Source of the DNA: JACCWP01 sp963801045
GTDB lineage: Bacteria; Actinomycetota; Actinomycetes; Propionibacteriales; Nocardioidaceae
NCBI GenBank assembly: GCA_963801045.1
Contig: CAWDDC010000004.1
Span: 1,240,001-1,304,000, forward strand
Length of the DNA: 64,000 nt
Reading direction: 5' to 3'
In this document: one piece after another, positions 14,971-23,086 of the stretch
Position numbering within the stretch: position 1 is the stretch's first letter
How the letters are laid out: each line of letters opens with the position of its first letter
The notes under the pieces: generated by a model
What the model was told of the DNA's origin: nothing
The model's input: only the letters and a program-made list of their open reading frames with translations
The model's database searches: none
Position numbers and translations under genes: made by a program

Positions 14971-16263
14971 GTGAGCCACCACCCGGAGTCGACGGACGGT
15001 GTTCCCGACCGCCGGGCCCGATGGCTCGCGCTCGGCTCCGGTGCCGTCCTGGTCGCCGTGGTCGTGGCCGTGCCGCTGGTCGACGACGGCGCCGACGCCC
15101 CGGCGGCACCGACCACCGACGTCAGCGTGCCGGCGGGGGAGGACCAGCGTGAGGCCCGGGCGCGCGCGTCCCTTGCCGACCTGAGTGACGCCTGGCGCCG
15201 CGGTGATCGCGAGGCCTTCCTCCGGGTCGCGGCCGGCACACCTGCAGCCACCCGCTGGGCGGCGGCGACCTGGCGCGCGCTGTCCGACCTCCACGTCGAC
15301 CGGCTCGACCTGCGCTACCTGGGCCCGGGCGTGCCTCCGACCGGCGCACCCGCCGACTCGGCCGCGGTCGCCGAGGTCAGCTGGCGCCAGGGAGGCTGGC
15401 ACGACCCGGTCTCCTCCCAGCTCGTGGTCGACCTCGCCGACGACGGTGGCGTCCTGGGCACCCGTGCCGCACCCGGTGCCGCCACGCCGTTGTGGGGCCT
15501 GGCGCCGCTCCGGGTGCGCGACAACGGGCCGACCACCATGGTGCTGCTCCCCGGGGCCGGCGGGCGGGCGGACCGAGTGGCCGGCCTGGTCACCACCGCG
15601 GCCGACCAGGTCACCTCGCTGCTGCCGCGCGGCTGGACCTCTGGCGAGGCGGGCGGTCTGCTCGTCGCCGTCCCCGCCACGACGCGGCAGTTCGCCGCCG
15701 TGCTCGGCGCTGGCGCCGTCGGCTACGACCGGATCGCCGCGGTGACGACGACCGTCGACGGGACGGCGAACGGTTCGGCGCCGGCCCAGGTCGTGCTCAA
15801 CCCGGTGGTGTTCACCCGGCTCGGACCGGTGGGCAGCCAGGTGGTGCTCACCCACGAGGCGACCCACGTGGCGACCGGTGCGGCCGCCTCGGGCGCACCG
15901 CTGTGGGTGGTGGAGGGGTTCGCCGACCTGGTCGCGCTGCACGGCGCCGACGTGCCGTTGCGGGTCGCCGCGGGGCAGAGCCTGTCCGCGGTTCGTCGCT
16001 CCGGACCTCCACGGCACCTGCCCGGCCACCGCGAGTTCGGCACCGGCACGCACGGGCTGGGCGGGTCGTACGAGCAGGCCTGGCTCGCCATGCGCATGCT
16101 CGAGCGCCGGTACGGCACCGGCCCGACGATCCGCTTCGCCGTCGACGTCACCGACGGGCGGCCGTTGGGCGCCGCACTGCGCGATCAGCTCGGCACCGAC
16201 CTCGGGAGCGTCACCGCCGCCTGGCGGGCCGAGCTCACCAGGCTGGCCCGTGTCGTCGGGTGA
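14971..16263 (+). CDS. Membrane-anchored zinc metallopeptidase-like protein (HEATH motif)
   Basis: A 430-residue protein with a single N-terminal membrane anchor (about 18-37) and an extracytoplasmic body. A zinc-peptidase signature is present: HEATH at 295-299 and a downstream glutamate E315 in LWVVEGFADL, as in gluzincins of the peptidase-MA-like clan. The region from about 60 to 170 looks like an NTF2/SnoaL-type module (RASLADLSDAWRRGDREAFLRVA). It overlaps the following M48 gene by 14 nt, making a three-gene metallopeptidase operon. The substrate is unknown; a role in envelope quality control or pilus maturation is speculation. Confidence 0.8.
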   Translation: MSHHPESTDGVPDRRARWLALGSGAVLVAVVVAVPLVDDGADAPAAPTTDVSVPAGEDQREARARASLADLSDAWRRGDREAFLRVAAGTPAATRWAAATWRALSDLHVDRLDLRYLGPGVPPTGAPADSAAVAEVSWRQGGWHDPVSSQLVVDLADDGGVLGTRAAPGAATPLWGLAPLRVRDNGPTTMVLLPGAGGRADRVAGLVTTAADQVTSLLPRGWTSGEAGGLLVAVPATTRQFAAVLGAGAVGYDRIAAVTTTVDGTANGSAPAQVVLNPVVFTRLGPVGSQVVLTHEATHVATGAAASGAPLWVVEGFADLVALHGADVPLRVAAGQSLSAVRRSGPPRHLPGHREFGTGTHGLGGSYEQAWLAMRMLERRYGTGPTIRFAVDVTDGRPLGAALRDQLGTDLGSVTAAWRAELTRLARVVG

Positions 16264-17494
16264 GCGCCGGTGGGCGCTGGCGTGGCTGGGGCTGACGACG
16301 ACCGCGCTGGTCGTGGTCGCCGCCGTGCTGGTGCCGTGGGACTGGACGCCCGACGGTGACCTGGCCCCGGTCGACCCGACGGCGGGGCTGCCCGCCGACG
16401 TGCTCGAGCGGATCGAGGCGTACTCCGACCGCGCCACGGTGTACGGCCTCACCGCGACGGCCGTCGGGCTGGCGGTCACGCTGGCTCTCGGCCTGACGCC
16501 CTGGGGCGCCAGGTTGGTGCGCCGGCTCCCCGGCCGGCGCTGGTGGCCGCTGCACCTGCTGGTGGCGGTGACGGTGCTCAGCCTGATCGGCCGGTTGGTC
16601 ACGCTGCCGCTGGCGATCCCGGCCGAACGGCTTCGCCGCGACTACGGGCTGTCCACGCAGGACTGGGGCTCGTACACGCTGGACCGGCTGCGCGGGCTGC
16701 TCGTCTCGGTGCTGCTCACCGCCCTGGTGCTGCTGCTGATCATCGCGCTGGCCCGCCGGTTCCGGCGGACCTGGTGGTGGCTGGCATCGCTGCTGGCAGC
16801 CGGACTGGTGGTCGTCGGCTCGTACCTCTACCCGCTGGTGATCGAGCCGCTCTACAACGAGTTCACGCCGATGAGCGACGGCCCGCTGCGCAGCTCGCTG
16901 ATCACGCTCGCCGACGAGGACGGCATCGAGGTCGACGAGGTGCTGGTCGCGGACGCCTCCAGGCGCACCACCACGGTCAACGCCTACGTCTCCGGGTTCG
17001 GCGCGACCAAGCGGCTCGTCGTCTACGACACGCTTGTCGACAGCGCACCGCCCGACCAGGTGCGGCAGGTGGTGGCGCACGAGCTCGGGCACGCCGCTGA
17101 GGACGACGTGCTCACCGGCACCCTGCTGGGAGCACTGGGCACGGCCGCCGGCGTGACCCTGTTGCTGCTGGTCGTCGACCAGGGGTGGGTGCGCCGTCGC
17201 GCCGGGGTCGACGACGTGCGCGACGTCGCCGCAGTGCCGATGGTGCTCGCCGTCGTCGCGGTGGGATCGCTACTGGGACTGCCGGCGCAGAACGTCGTCA
17301 GCCGGGCGATCGAGGCCCGCGCCGACGTGCACTCCCTCGAGCTGACCGACGACCCGGCAGCGCTGGTGGCGCTGCAGCAACGGCTGGCGACCACGAACCT
17401 GAACGATCCCGACCCGCCGCGGTGGCAGTACCTGTGGTTCGCCAGCCATCCCACCGCGGCCCAGCGAGTGGCGTTGGCCGGGTCATGGCCGTGA
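16250..17494 (+). CDS. M48-family membrane zinc metallopeptidase (CAAX-protease/Ste24-like), first copy
   Basis: A 414-residue integral membrane protease. An N-terminal membrane half with four or five helices (about 10-35, 62-85, 98-123, 148-168, 176-197) resembles the Ste24-type N-terminal domain. The peptidase half carries HELGH at 277-281 and a downstream EARADVHSLEL segment supplying the third zinc ligand, then a terminal SHPTAAQRVAL signature. Start GTG 16250 overlaps the previous gene by 14 nt; a longer frame is just the neighbour in another frame. Such enzymes typically degrade misfolded membrane proteins; prenyl substrates are not expected in bacteria. Confidence 0.88.
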   Translation: MSSGERRWALAWLGLTTTALVVVAAVLVPWDWTPDGDLAPVDPTAGLPADVLERIEAYSDRATVYGLTATAVGLAVTLALGLTPWGARLVRRLPGRRWWPLHLLVAVTVLSLIGRLVTLPLAIPAERLRRDYGLSTQDWGSYTLDRLRGLLVSVLLTALVLLLIIALARRFRRTWWWLASLLAAGLVVVGSYLYPLVIEPLYNEFTPMSDGPLRSSLITLADEDGIEVDEVLVADASRRTTTVNAYVSGFGATKRLVVYDTLVDSAPPDQVRQVVAHELGHAAEDDVLTGTLLGALGTAAGVTLLLLVVDQGWVRRRAGVDDVRDVAAVPMVLAVVAVGSLLGLPAQNVVSRAIEARADVHSLELTDDPAALVALQQRLATTNLNDPDPPRWQYLWFASHPTAAQRVALAGSWP

Positions 17495-18909
17495 CCGACG
17501 AGCGGCGCGACGCCATGGCCCGGCGCTGGTACCCGTTGGCGTGGGCGGTCGTCAGCGTCGCCCTGTTCGGGGTGGCGTGGCTGGTGCTGGTGCCGACCGA
17601 TCCCACCGGGGGGCTGCAACTGGGCGCGGTCGACCCGGATGCGGGCATGAGCGCGGCGGACCTCGGGCGGATCGACACCTTCGGCGCGTGGATGACGCCG
17701 CTGCGGATCGCGTCCATCGCGGTCAGCCTGCTCACCGTGCTGGTGCTCGGGATGACCGGCCTCGGGGCGAGGCTCGCTCAGTGGGTGGGCCGACCGATCA
17801 GGCTGCGGCCGCTGCGGGTGCTGGTGGTCGCCGCCGCGGTCGTGAGCATCGGGTGGGCGCTGGCGCTGCCGATCGACGCGTTGCACGAGGTCGTGCGCAA
17901 CCAGGCCGGGTCGATCTCCGGCGGCTGGGCCGGATGGGCGAGGCGTGAGCTCACCGAGCTGGTCCGCTGGTGGGCCTTCGCCTCGGTGCCCGGGCTGATC
18001 ATCTGGGTGGCGATGAAGCTGCTGCCGCGGGTCTGGTGGCTGGTGCTCTCGCTCGCCGCCGGGTTGGTCGTCGTGGCCGGCTCGATCGGGTGGAGCCACC
18101 TCAGCGGCCCGGACACCAACCGACCCTCGCTCCCGGACGGGCCGCTCCGGTCTCACGTCCTCGCGCTGGCCGACGAGCTCGGGGTCGATGTCGACGACGT
18201 GCAGGTCGAGCCCGAGACACCCACGACCACGATCTACAACGCGTACGTGGACGGGGTCGGTGACCAGCAGGTGATCGTGGTCTACGAGACGATGCTCAAC
18301 CGCTCGACACCCGAAGAGGTGGAGTTCGTGGTGGCACACGAGCTCGGCCACGTCGCGGCCGACGACTCCACCCGTCGGGCACTGCTCACCGGCTTCGCCG
18401 TGATGGCGGGCGTCGGCCTGGTCGGTGCGTTGCTCACGTCGGCCCGGGTACGACGCCGGGCCGGACTGAGCGGTCACCGCGGCGTCAGCTCCACCGCGGC
18501 AGTGCCGCTGGTCGTGGCCGGCATGGCAGCGGCGCTCGCGCTCGCTTCGCCGGTGCTGAAGGCGGCCGATCGGGACATCGAGATCCGCGCCGACCTGACG
18601 GCCCTGGAGGTGACGGACGATCCTGCTGCGCTGGTCGGCGTGGTGCAGCGGTCAGCACTGCTGTCCCTCGACGATCCCTACCCGCCGTGGGCGGAACGGT
18701 TGTCGAGCAGCCACCCGTCGACGGCAGAGCGGATAGCGCTGGCAGCGGCGTGGGAGTCCGCGGGGGAGTCGTTGCGAAGGGCGGTGCGCGAGTCGGTCCG
18801 CGACACCGCAGATCCTGCCGGTTGTTGGTCCGGCTACTCGCAGGAGCTCGAGGCTCCGCCGTCTTCGAGCTGCTCGCACGGGGTGCCGAGGGTGCCGGAG
18901 GTGACCTGA
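17485..18909 (+). CDS. M48-family membrane zinc metallopeptidase, second copy
   Basis: A paralogue of the preceding gene, about 474 residues if ATG 17485 is the start; GTG 17491, which forms GTGA with the previous stop, is equally possible. It has the same layout: membrane N-terminal half, HELGH at 285-289, EIRADLTALEV as the third-ligand region, and SSSHPSTAERIAL near the end. After about residue 425 comes a non-family tail of about 50 residues (rich in Ser, Arg, Glu). The last 76 bp of this tail run antisense through the 3' end of a pilin gene. Tandem duplication within the operon is likely. Confidence 0.85.
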   Translation: MAVTDERRDAMARRWYPLAWAVVSVALFGVAWLVLVPTDPTGGLQLGAVDPDAGMSAADLGRIDTFGAWMTPLRIASIAVSLLTVLVLGMTGLGARLAQWVGRPIRLRPLRVLVVAAAVVSIGWALALPIDALHEVVRNQAGSISGGWAGWARRELTELVRWWAFASVPGLIIWVAMKLLPRVWWLVLSLAAGLVVVAGSIGWSHLSGPDTNRPSLPDGPLRSHVLALADELGVDVDDVQVEPETPTTTIYNAYVDGVGDQQVIVVYETMLNRSTPEEVEFVVAHELGHVAADDSTRRALLTGFAVMAGVGLVGALLTSARVRRRAGLSGHRGVSSTAAVPLVVAGMAAALALASPVLKAADRDIEIRADLTALEVTDDPAALVGVVQRSALLSLDDPYPPWAERLSSSHPSTAERIALAAAWESAGESLRRAVRESVRDTADPAGCWSGYSQELEAPPSSSCSHGVPRVPEVT

Positions 18910-19073
18910 CCGAGGGCGAGCACGGCGAGGGTGATGACGCCGGCGATGAACGTGATCATGAGGCCGTACTCGACGGCAGAGGCACCGCGCTCGTCGCGGG
19001 TTCGGTGGTGCTGCCCGGGTGGTGTTCCGGGGTGTTGCCGGGGGTGCCGCACGAATGCTCCCAGGCTCGGCAT
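18834..19073 (-). CDS. flp: Flp/Fap-type pilin, third of three
   Basis: A 79-residue class IVb prepilin. A longer than usual leader (about 34 residues, MPSLGAFVRHPRQ...) precedes the cleavage and processing motif G/ASAVEYGL, with the conserved Glu-5/Tyr-6, and then a hydrophobic helix (MITFIAGVITLAVLALG). The mature C-terminus has a cysteine pair (PCEQLEDGG...SSSCE). The start ATG 19073 lies 2 nt after the preceding pilin's stop, so the two are coupled. Its 3' end overlaps the convergent M48 gene by 76 bp. Prepilins need a TadV-type peptidase, which is not in this window. Confidence 0.85.
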   Translation of the reverse strand: MPSLGAFVRHPRQHPGTPPGQHHRTRDERGASAVEYGLMITFIAGVITLAVLALGQVTSGTLGTPCEQLEDGGASSSCE

Positions 19074-19075
19074 GG

Positions 19076-19246
19076 TCAGCAGGTTCCGCTGGAGGACCGG
19101 CCCACGTCTTCGCAGGTGGAGCGGTACTCGCTCGTCAGCACGACCTGCAGGGCGTTGACGCTGACGATGATGACGACCGCCATGAGTGCAACCAACAGGC
19201 CGTACTCGATCGCCGAGGCTCCACGTTCGTCGCGGACTCTGCTCAC
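19076..19246 (-). CDS. flp: Flp/Fap-type pilin, second of three (short)
   Basis: A 56-residue prepilin that is easily missed because of its size. From GTG 19246 it reads MSRVRDERGASAIEYGLLVA and on through a hydrophobic helix (LMAVVIIVSVNALQVVL) to a cysteine pair (TCEDVGRSSSGTC) and TGA at 19076-19078. A strong ribosome-binding site (AGAGGAGA) lies 7 nt upstream. The processing site G/ASAIEYG fits TadV substrates. It follows the first pilin after 86 bp containing a large hairpin and precedes the third by 2 nt. Confidence 0.87.
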   Translation of the reverse strand: MSRVRDERGASAIEYGLLVALMAVVIIVSVNALQVVLTSEYRSTCEDVGRSSSGTC

Positions 19247-19279
19247 GCTGGTCTCCTCTGGCGGGTGGGGCGACGCACA

Positions 19280-19315
19280 TCGGGGGGCCGCGGCCTGGTG
19301 GCCACGACCCCCCGA
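19280..19315. terminator. GC hairpin between first and second pilin genes (partial terminator or 3' stabiliser)
   Basis: TCGGGGGG (19280-19287) pairs perfectly with CCCCCCGA (19308-19315), and the loop itself holds GGCC/GGCC. It sits between two co-directional pilin genes, so it probably protects the first pilin's message or reduces read-through, setting unequal pilin levels. Confidence 0.55.
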
Positions 19316-19332
19316 GGTGCTAGGTGGCTGGG

Positions 19333-19533
19333 TCAGCAGCCGGTGGCGCTGGCGTTCTCGTCGCAGATGCCGGACTCGGTGTCCTCGAAGGCGCCCTTGA
19401 CGACGCCGCCGAGAGCGATGACCGCGACGACGATGACGGCCGCGATCAGCGCGACGAGCAGGCCGTACTCAACGGCCGACGCGCCTTCCTCGCTGTTGCG
19501 ACGCATGGCGAAGATGTTGCGGATGAGCTTCAT
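19333..19533 (-). CDS. flp: Flp/Fap-type pilin, first of three (probably the major pilin)
   Basis: A 66-residue prepilin starting at ATG 19533 (MKLIRNIFAMRRNSEEG) with GGAGGG upstream. The processing site G/ASAVEYGL is followed by the helix LVALIAAVIVVAVIALGGVV. The C-terminus ends in a cysteine pair (ICDENASATGC) with Cys as the last residue. A longer in-frame start at 19641 is unlikely because it removes the prepilin leader geometry. It is the first gene of the pilin trio, best equipped for translation and followed by a hairpin, consistent with being the major subunit of the Tad pilus. Confidence 0.9.
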   Translation of the reverse strand: MKLIRNIFAMRRNSEEGASAVEYGLLVALIAAVIVVAVIALGGVVKGAFEDTESGICDENASATGC

Positions 19534-19634
19534 GGTCCCTCCGAAGGGGGCTTGGGGGTGCGCCCCCTGTGGGACGCCTTCTGTCTGACAAGAAGAATCT
19601 TCCCGCCTGGGGGGTTTCTCCGGTATCCGTGAAC

Positions 19635-19693
19635 CGGGCACTCCCGGGTGCCCGAATGGCCGATCCCCGCCTCCGATCGGAGTGCGGGGATCG
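19635..19693. terminator. Two hairpins ending the two-component operon
   Basis: CGATCCCCGC (19661-19670) pairs with GCGGGGATCG (19684-19693), with a further palindrome CTCCGATCGGAG inside. A second hairpin is CGGGCAC (19635-19641)/GTGCCCG (19648-19654). They lie just past the leftward response-regulator stop at 19719 and before the first pilin, so they should end the regulator transcript and leave the pilins with their own promoter. Confidence 0.6.
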
Positions 19694-19718
19694 TATGTCC
19701 GGGTGCCGAAAGGGCGTT

Positions 19719-20360
19719 TCAGACCTGCTGCGACTGGCCCTTGATGAGCCCGGCACGGATGGCCTGCATGATCGCCTGTGCGCGGTTGGCGGCGCCCAGC
19801 TTGTCGTAGATCTTGGAGATGTGCGTCTTGGCCGTCGACTCGGAGATGTAGAGCTTGCGGGCGATGGCCGCCACGCCCAGACCCTCGGCCAGCAGCTCGA
19901 GCACCTCGCGCTCGCGCGGGGACAGCTGGGGGCCGGTAGGGCGCAGTCGGCGCTGCATCGCCTCGGCGAGGTCGGGCGCGGTGAACGACCGCGGTGACAC
20001 GGCGGCGTGCCGGGCCGCGGCCACGACGTCGTCGGCCGGGGCGTCCTTGGGGACGAACGCCGACGCGCCCGCGTCGAGAGCGGCGAAGAGCTGCTCGTCG
20101 CCGGCGTACATGGTGAGGACGACGATGCCGAGCTGTTGCTTGTGCTGGCGCATCTTGCGTACCAGGTCGAGACCCGAACCGTCGGGGAGGCGTACGTCGA
20201 TGACCACGACCTGTGGGTCGTGCCGCGCCACCAGCTGCTCACCCTGGGAGAGAGTCGCCGCCTCACCGAGGACGGAGAAGTCCTCGCTGCGCTCGAAGGC
20301 ACGGCGCAGGCCTTGCCGGATCAGGTCGTGATCATCGATGAGCAGGACCGACGTGGGCAT
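19719..20360 (-). CDS. NarL/LuxR-type response regulator
   Basis: A 213-residue DNA-binding response regulator. The receiver domain (about 1-120) has the acidic pair D10/D12 in LLIDDHDLIR, phospho-acceptor D55 in VVVIDVRLPDGSG, Thr in VVLTMYAGDE and Lys in AFVPKDAP. A LuxR-type helix-turn-helix follows at about 146-205 (LSPREREVLELLAEGLGVAAIA...SESTAKTHISKIYDKL). It overlaps the histidine kinase gene upstream by 29 nt. Its place inside the Tad cluster, directly before the three pilins, suggests that it controls pilus genes, which is an inference. Confidence 0.93.
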   Translation of the reverse strand: MPTSVLLIDDHDLIRQGLRRAFERSEDFSVLGEAATLSQGEQLVARHDPQVVVIDVRLPDGSGLDLVRKMRQHKQQLGIVVLTMYAGDEQLFAALDAGASAFVPKDAPADDVVAAARHAAVSPRSFTAPDLAEAMQRRLRPTGPQLSPREREVLELLAEGLGVAAIARKLYISESTAKTHISKIYDKLGAANRAQAIMQAIRAGLIKGQSQQV

Positions 20361-22041
20361 CGGAGATCTCCCCTCGCTTGCGGTCGGTGGGGCGGGTCGA
20401 AGTGACGCCAGTAGGTAACGCTACGTCATCGGGCGCTCGCGTGCGGCGACTTTCGCCGATTCGTCTGCGATCCTCCAGGACCAAAGTGACTTCTGTGCCA
20501 TGTGATCCGGTGGTGCGGTTGCGCACCCGCAGGCTCGCCCCGACCCGTTCGGCGCGCTCGCGCATGGTCCGCAGACCGAAGCTGTCCTCGCGCGGGGTGC
20601 CGAGTCCGCGACCGTCGTCGGTGATCGTCAGCCGGGCGTACGGCGCCTCGACCACCAGCGACACGTGCAGGTTGCGGGCGTTGGCGTGCTTGCGACAGTT
20701 CGTGATCGCCTCCTGGGCGATCCGCAGGATCTCGGTCTCCGTCGGCGTCGGCAGCCGCTTGGCGCCCTCGGCCAGCGTCAGGTGCACGGTGAGGCCGGAG
20801 CGGGACCCCACCTGGCGCAGATAGTCCGACAGCACCGCGCCCAGCCCGGTCGTGGGGCTGACCTCGCTGCGCAGGTCGAAGATCGACAGCCGCAGCTCGC
20901 TGGTCAGCCGCGTGAGCTCCTGGCGGAGCCCCTGCAGGCCCTCGCGCTGATCGTCGGTGTCTGCCTCGGCGACCAGCGAGTCGACGACGTAGCCGAGCGA
21001 GGCGATCTCCTGCGCGATGCCGTCGTGGATCTCGCGCGCGAGCCGGCGACGTTCCTCTGCGGTCGCGAGGGTACGCACCTCGTCGAACAGCAGCGCCGTG
21101 TCCAGCCGCACGCAGTGCTCGGCCAGCGCCTGACGCAGCTCGCGCAGCGCGGTGCCCGACTGCGTCCGTTCCGACTCGAGCACGACGACGCCGACCATCC
21201 GCACACCGACCTGCAACGGCACGGCGATCCGGATGCACCGACCGCCGTCCGGGGCGTCGACCGGTCGCTGCACGGGCGCCTCGTTGGTCCAGCAGTCCAT
21301 CACCAGTGGGTCTTCAGCGGTCAGGTCGCGGGCGGTGCCGTCACCCTGCTCGGCCAGCGGCTGGAGCACGCCACCCTCGCTGCGCGCCAGCACGACCGCG
21401 CGCAGCGTCTCGACCCGGATGTCGACCTCGGCGAGGATCTGCTGCGCGATCCCGACCGGGTCGAGGCCCTGGCTGAGCCGGCGTGCGACGGTGCGCAGCT
21501 GGGCCAGCAGCCGGCGGGCGGACTCGTAGCCCGTGTCGTCGGCCGGCGGGGCGGGTGCGGTGTCGACCAGCCAGTACGCGAGTCCGGCGGCGCCGGCGCT
21601 GGTGACCAGCCACGGCAGCGACAGCTCGAGCCGGCTGGCCAGGGAGTCGCCGGTCAGCTCGGTGAGCGTCAGCAGGTCGATGCACACGAACTGGGTGAGG
21701 ACCGCGGACACCACCACGCCGGGCCGGCGGCTCAGGCCGGCGACGAAGGGGGGCACCAGGCTGTACGCCAGCGCACCGGTGAAGTCGCCCATGGCGCTGC
21801 CGATGATCACCCCGCTCACCAGCGCCTCGAGCGTGGCCAGCGGCGCCAGCGACTCCGGCAACCGGAGCGTGAGCGCGGCCATGCCGGCGGCGAGGGCGCA
21901 GATCAGGACGGCGCTGACGAGGCCGCGTACGGACGGGGACATCGCGGCGAGCAGCAGCACGGTGCCGGCACCGAAGGCCCGCGCGCCCACGGCGGTGATC
22001 TGCTCGCGGGAGGCGTCCGCCAACCATCGCACTGGCGTCAC
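20332..22041 (-). CDS. NarX-type sensor histidine kinase with membrane domain and GAF
   Basis: A 569-residue kinase. About six membrane helices (25-160) are followed by a GAF-like domain (about 195-310), a HisKA_3 dimerisation domain with H339 in REIHDGIAQE, and a HATPase_c domain (N-box AITNCRKHANA, DDGRGLG, SFGLRTMRERAERVGA). The ATP-binding domain ends near residue 530 and a basic, disordered tail follows, whose 3' part is the 29-nt overlap with the regulator gene. Start GTG 22041 has GGGAAGG upstream. It sits between tadC and the pilins, so pilus expression or surface sensing is the likely output. Confidence 0.92.
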   Translation of the reverse strand: MTPVRWLADASREQITAVGARAFGAGTVLLLAAMSPSVRGLVSAVLICALAAGMAALTLRLPESLAPLATLEALVSGVIIGSAMGDFTGALAYSLVPPFVAGLSRRPGVVVSAVLTQFVCIDLLTLTELTGDSLASRLELSLPWLVTSAGAAGLAYWLVDTAPAPPADDTGYESARRLLAQLRTVARRLSQGLDPVGIAQQILAEVDIRVETLRAVVLARSEGGVLQPLAEQGDGTARDLTAEDPLVMDCWTNEAPVQRPVDAPDGGRCIRIAVPLQVGVRMVGVVVLESERTQSGTALRELRQALAEHCVRLDTALLFDEVRTLATAEERRRLAREIHDGIAQEIASLGYVVDSLVAEADTDDQREGLQGLRQELTRLTSELRLSIFDLRSEVSPTTGLGAVLSDYLRQVGSRSGLTVHLTLAEGAKRLPTPTETEILRIAQEAITNCRKHANARNLHVSLVVEAPYARLTITDDGRGLGTPREDSFGLRTMRERAERVGASLRVRNRTTGSHGTEVTLVLEDRRRIGESRRTRAPDDVALPTGVTSTRPTDRKRGEISDAHVGPAHR

Positions 22042-22126
22042 CCCGACCTTCCCGGCTTGCAGCCGTTCGGCGTCGCTCGGGCGCCGTGACTAAGAGTAAG
22101 GCCTTGACGCCGTGCGGTCAGCCCCG

Positions 22127-22143
22127 CCGGGCCCGGTGCCCGG
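22127..22143. terminator. Hairpin directly after tadC
   Basis: CCGGGC (22127-22132) pairs with GCCCGG (22138-22143), a tight 5-nt loop whose last base abuts the tadC stop. It may terminate or attenuate the tad operon before the kinase gene. Confidence 0.45.
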
Positions 22144-23082
22144 TCACTGTCCGCCGAACGAGCTCATCATCGCGATCGCGCCCGGTCCCATCACGATGAT
22201 GAACAGGCAGGGAAGGATGAAGAAGATCAGCGGGAACAGGATCTTGACCGGCACCTTCTGGGCCTTCTCCTCGGCCAGCTGGCGACGCTTGACCCGCATC
22301 TCGCTGGACTGCACCCGCAGCACCTGGCCGACCGGGATGCCGAACGCGTCGGCCTGCACCATCGCCGTGGTGAAGCCACGCAGCTCCGGCAGGCTGCTGC
22401 GCTCACCCAGTGCGCGCAGTGCCTCGCTGCGGCCCATGCCGATCTGCATCTCCTGCAGCACCCGGGCGAACTCGTCCGCGAGCGGCCCGTCGGTGTTCTT
22501 TGCCACGTGGGCGAGCGCGGCGTCGAAGCCCAGTCCGGCCTCGACCGAGATCGTCAGCAGGTCGATGGAGTCCGCCAGCGCCATCCGCATGCCGGCCGCC
22601 CGGTCGTGTGCCTTCTGGTACAGCCACATGTCGATGCCGTAGTAGCCCGCCAGCGCCAGGCCGACGGTGGCCACGACGGCCATCATCGTGCTGAGCCCGA
22701 GCAGCAGGGTGAGCAGCAGCCCGAAGACCACGCCTGCGGCCATGCCGGCCGCCTTCATCGACGTGATCCGTTCCGCGTTCCACCCGGCCGGGTTGCCGGC
22801 TGCGTCGAGCTTGCGACGCATCCGGTCGCCGTGGTCGAGCGGTGTCAGCCGTCGGCCGATGCGCCCGAACCACTGGAAGGCGGGCTGCATGACCCGCTTG
22901 TCGAAGCCGGGGTCGAGCTCCTCCTTCATCGACGTCGGCGCGGAGGCGAATGCGTCCAGCAGGTCCAGTGACCGTGCGACGCCCGACTTGCCGCCGGACA
23001 TCACGCCGGCAGCCACGAGACCGAGCACGATGCCGAGGAAGATCGCGCCCGTACCGAGGGCGAGCAACAGGGTGGGAGACAT
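22144..23082 (-). CDS. tadC: Tad pilus inner-membrane platform protein TadC (GspF family)
   Basis: A 312-residue type II secretion F-like platform protein. An N-terminal helix (about 3-28) is followed by a cytosolic stretch, two helices around 110-150, the GspF domain (ALADSIDLLTISVEAGLGFDAALAHVA...VLQEMQIGMGRSEAL) and a C-terminal helix (KILFPLIFFILPCLFIIVMGPG). It pairs with TadB to form the base of the Tad machine on which the TadA ATPase acts. Start ATG 23082 is 5 nt after the tadB stop, showing co-translation. Confidence 0.93.
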   Translation of the reverse strand: MSPTLLLALGTGAIFLGIVLGLVAAGVMSGGKSGVARSLDLLDAFASAPTSMKEELDPGFDKRVMQPAFQWFGRIGRRLTPLDHGDRMRRKLDAAGNPAGWNAERITSMKAAGMAAGVVFGLLLTLLLGLSTMMAVVATVGLALAGYYGIDMWLYQKAHDRAAGMRMALADSIDLLTISVEAGLGFDAALAHVAKNTDGPLADEFARVLQEMQIGMGRSEALRALGERSSLPELRGFTTAMVQADAFGIPVGQVLRVQSSEMRVKRRQLAEEKAQKVPVKILFPLIFFILPCLFIIVMGPGAIAMMSSFGGQ

Positions 23083-23086
23083 GCGT

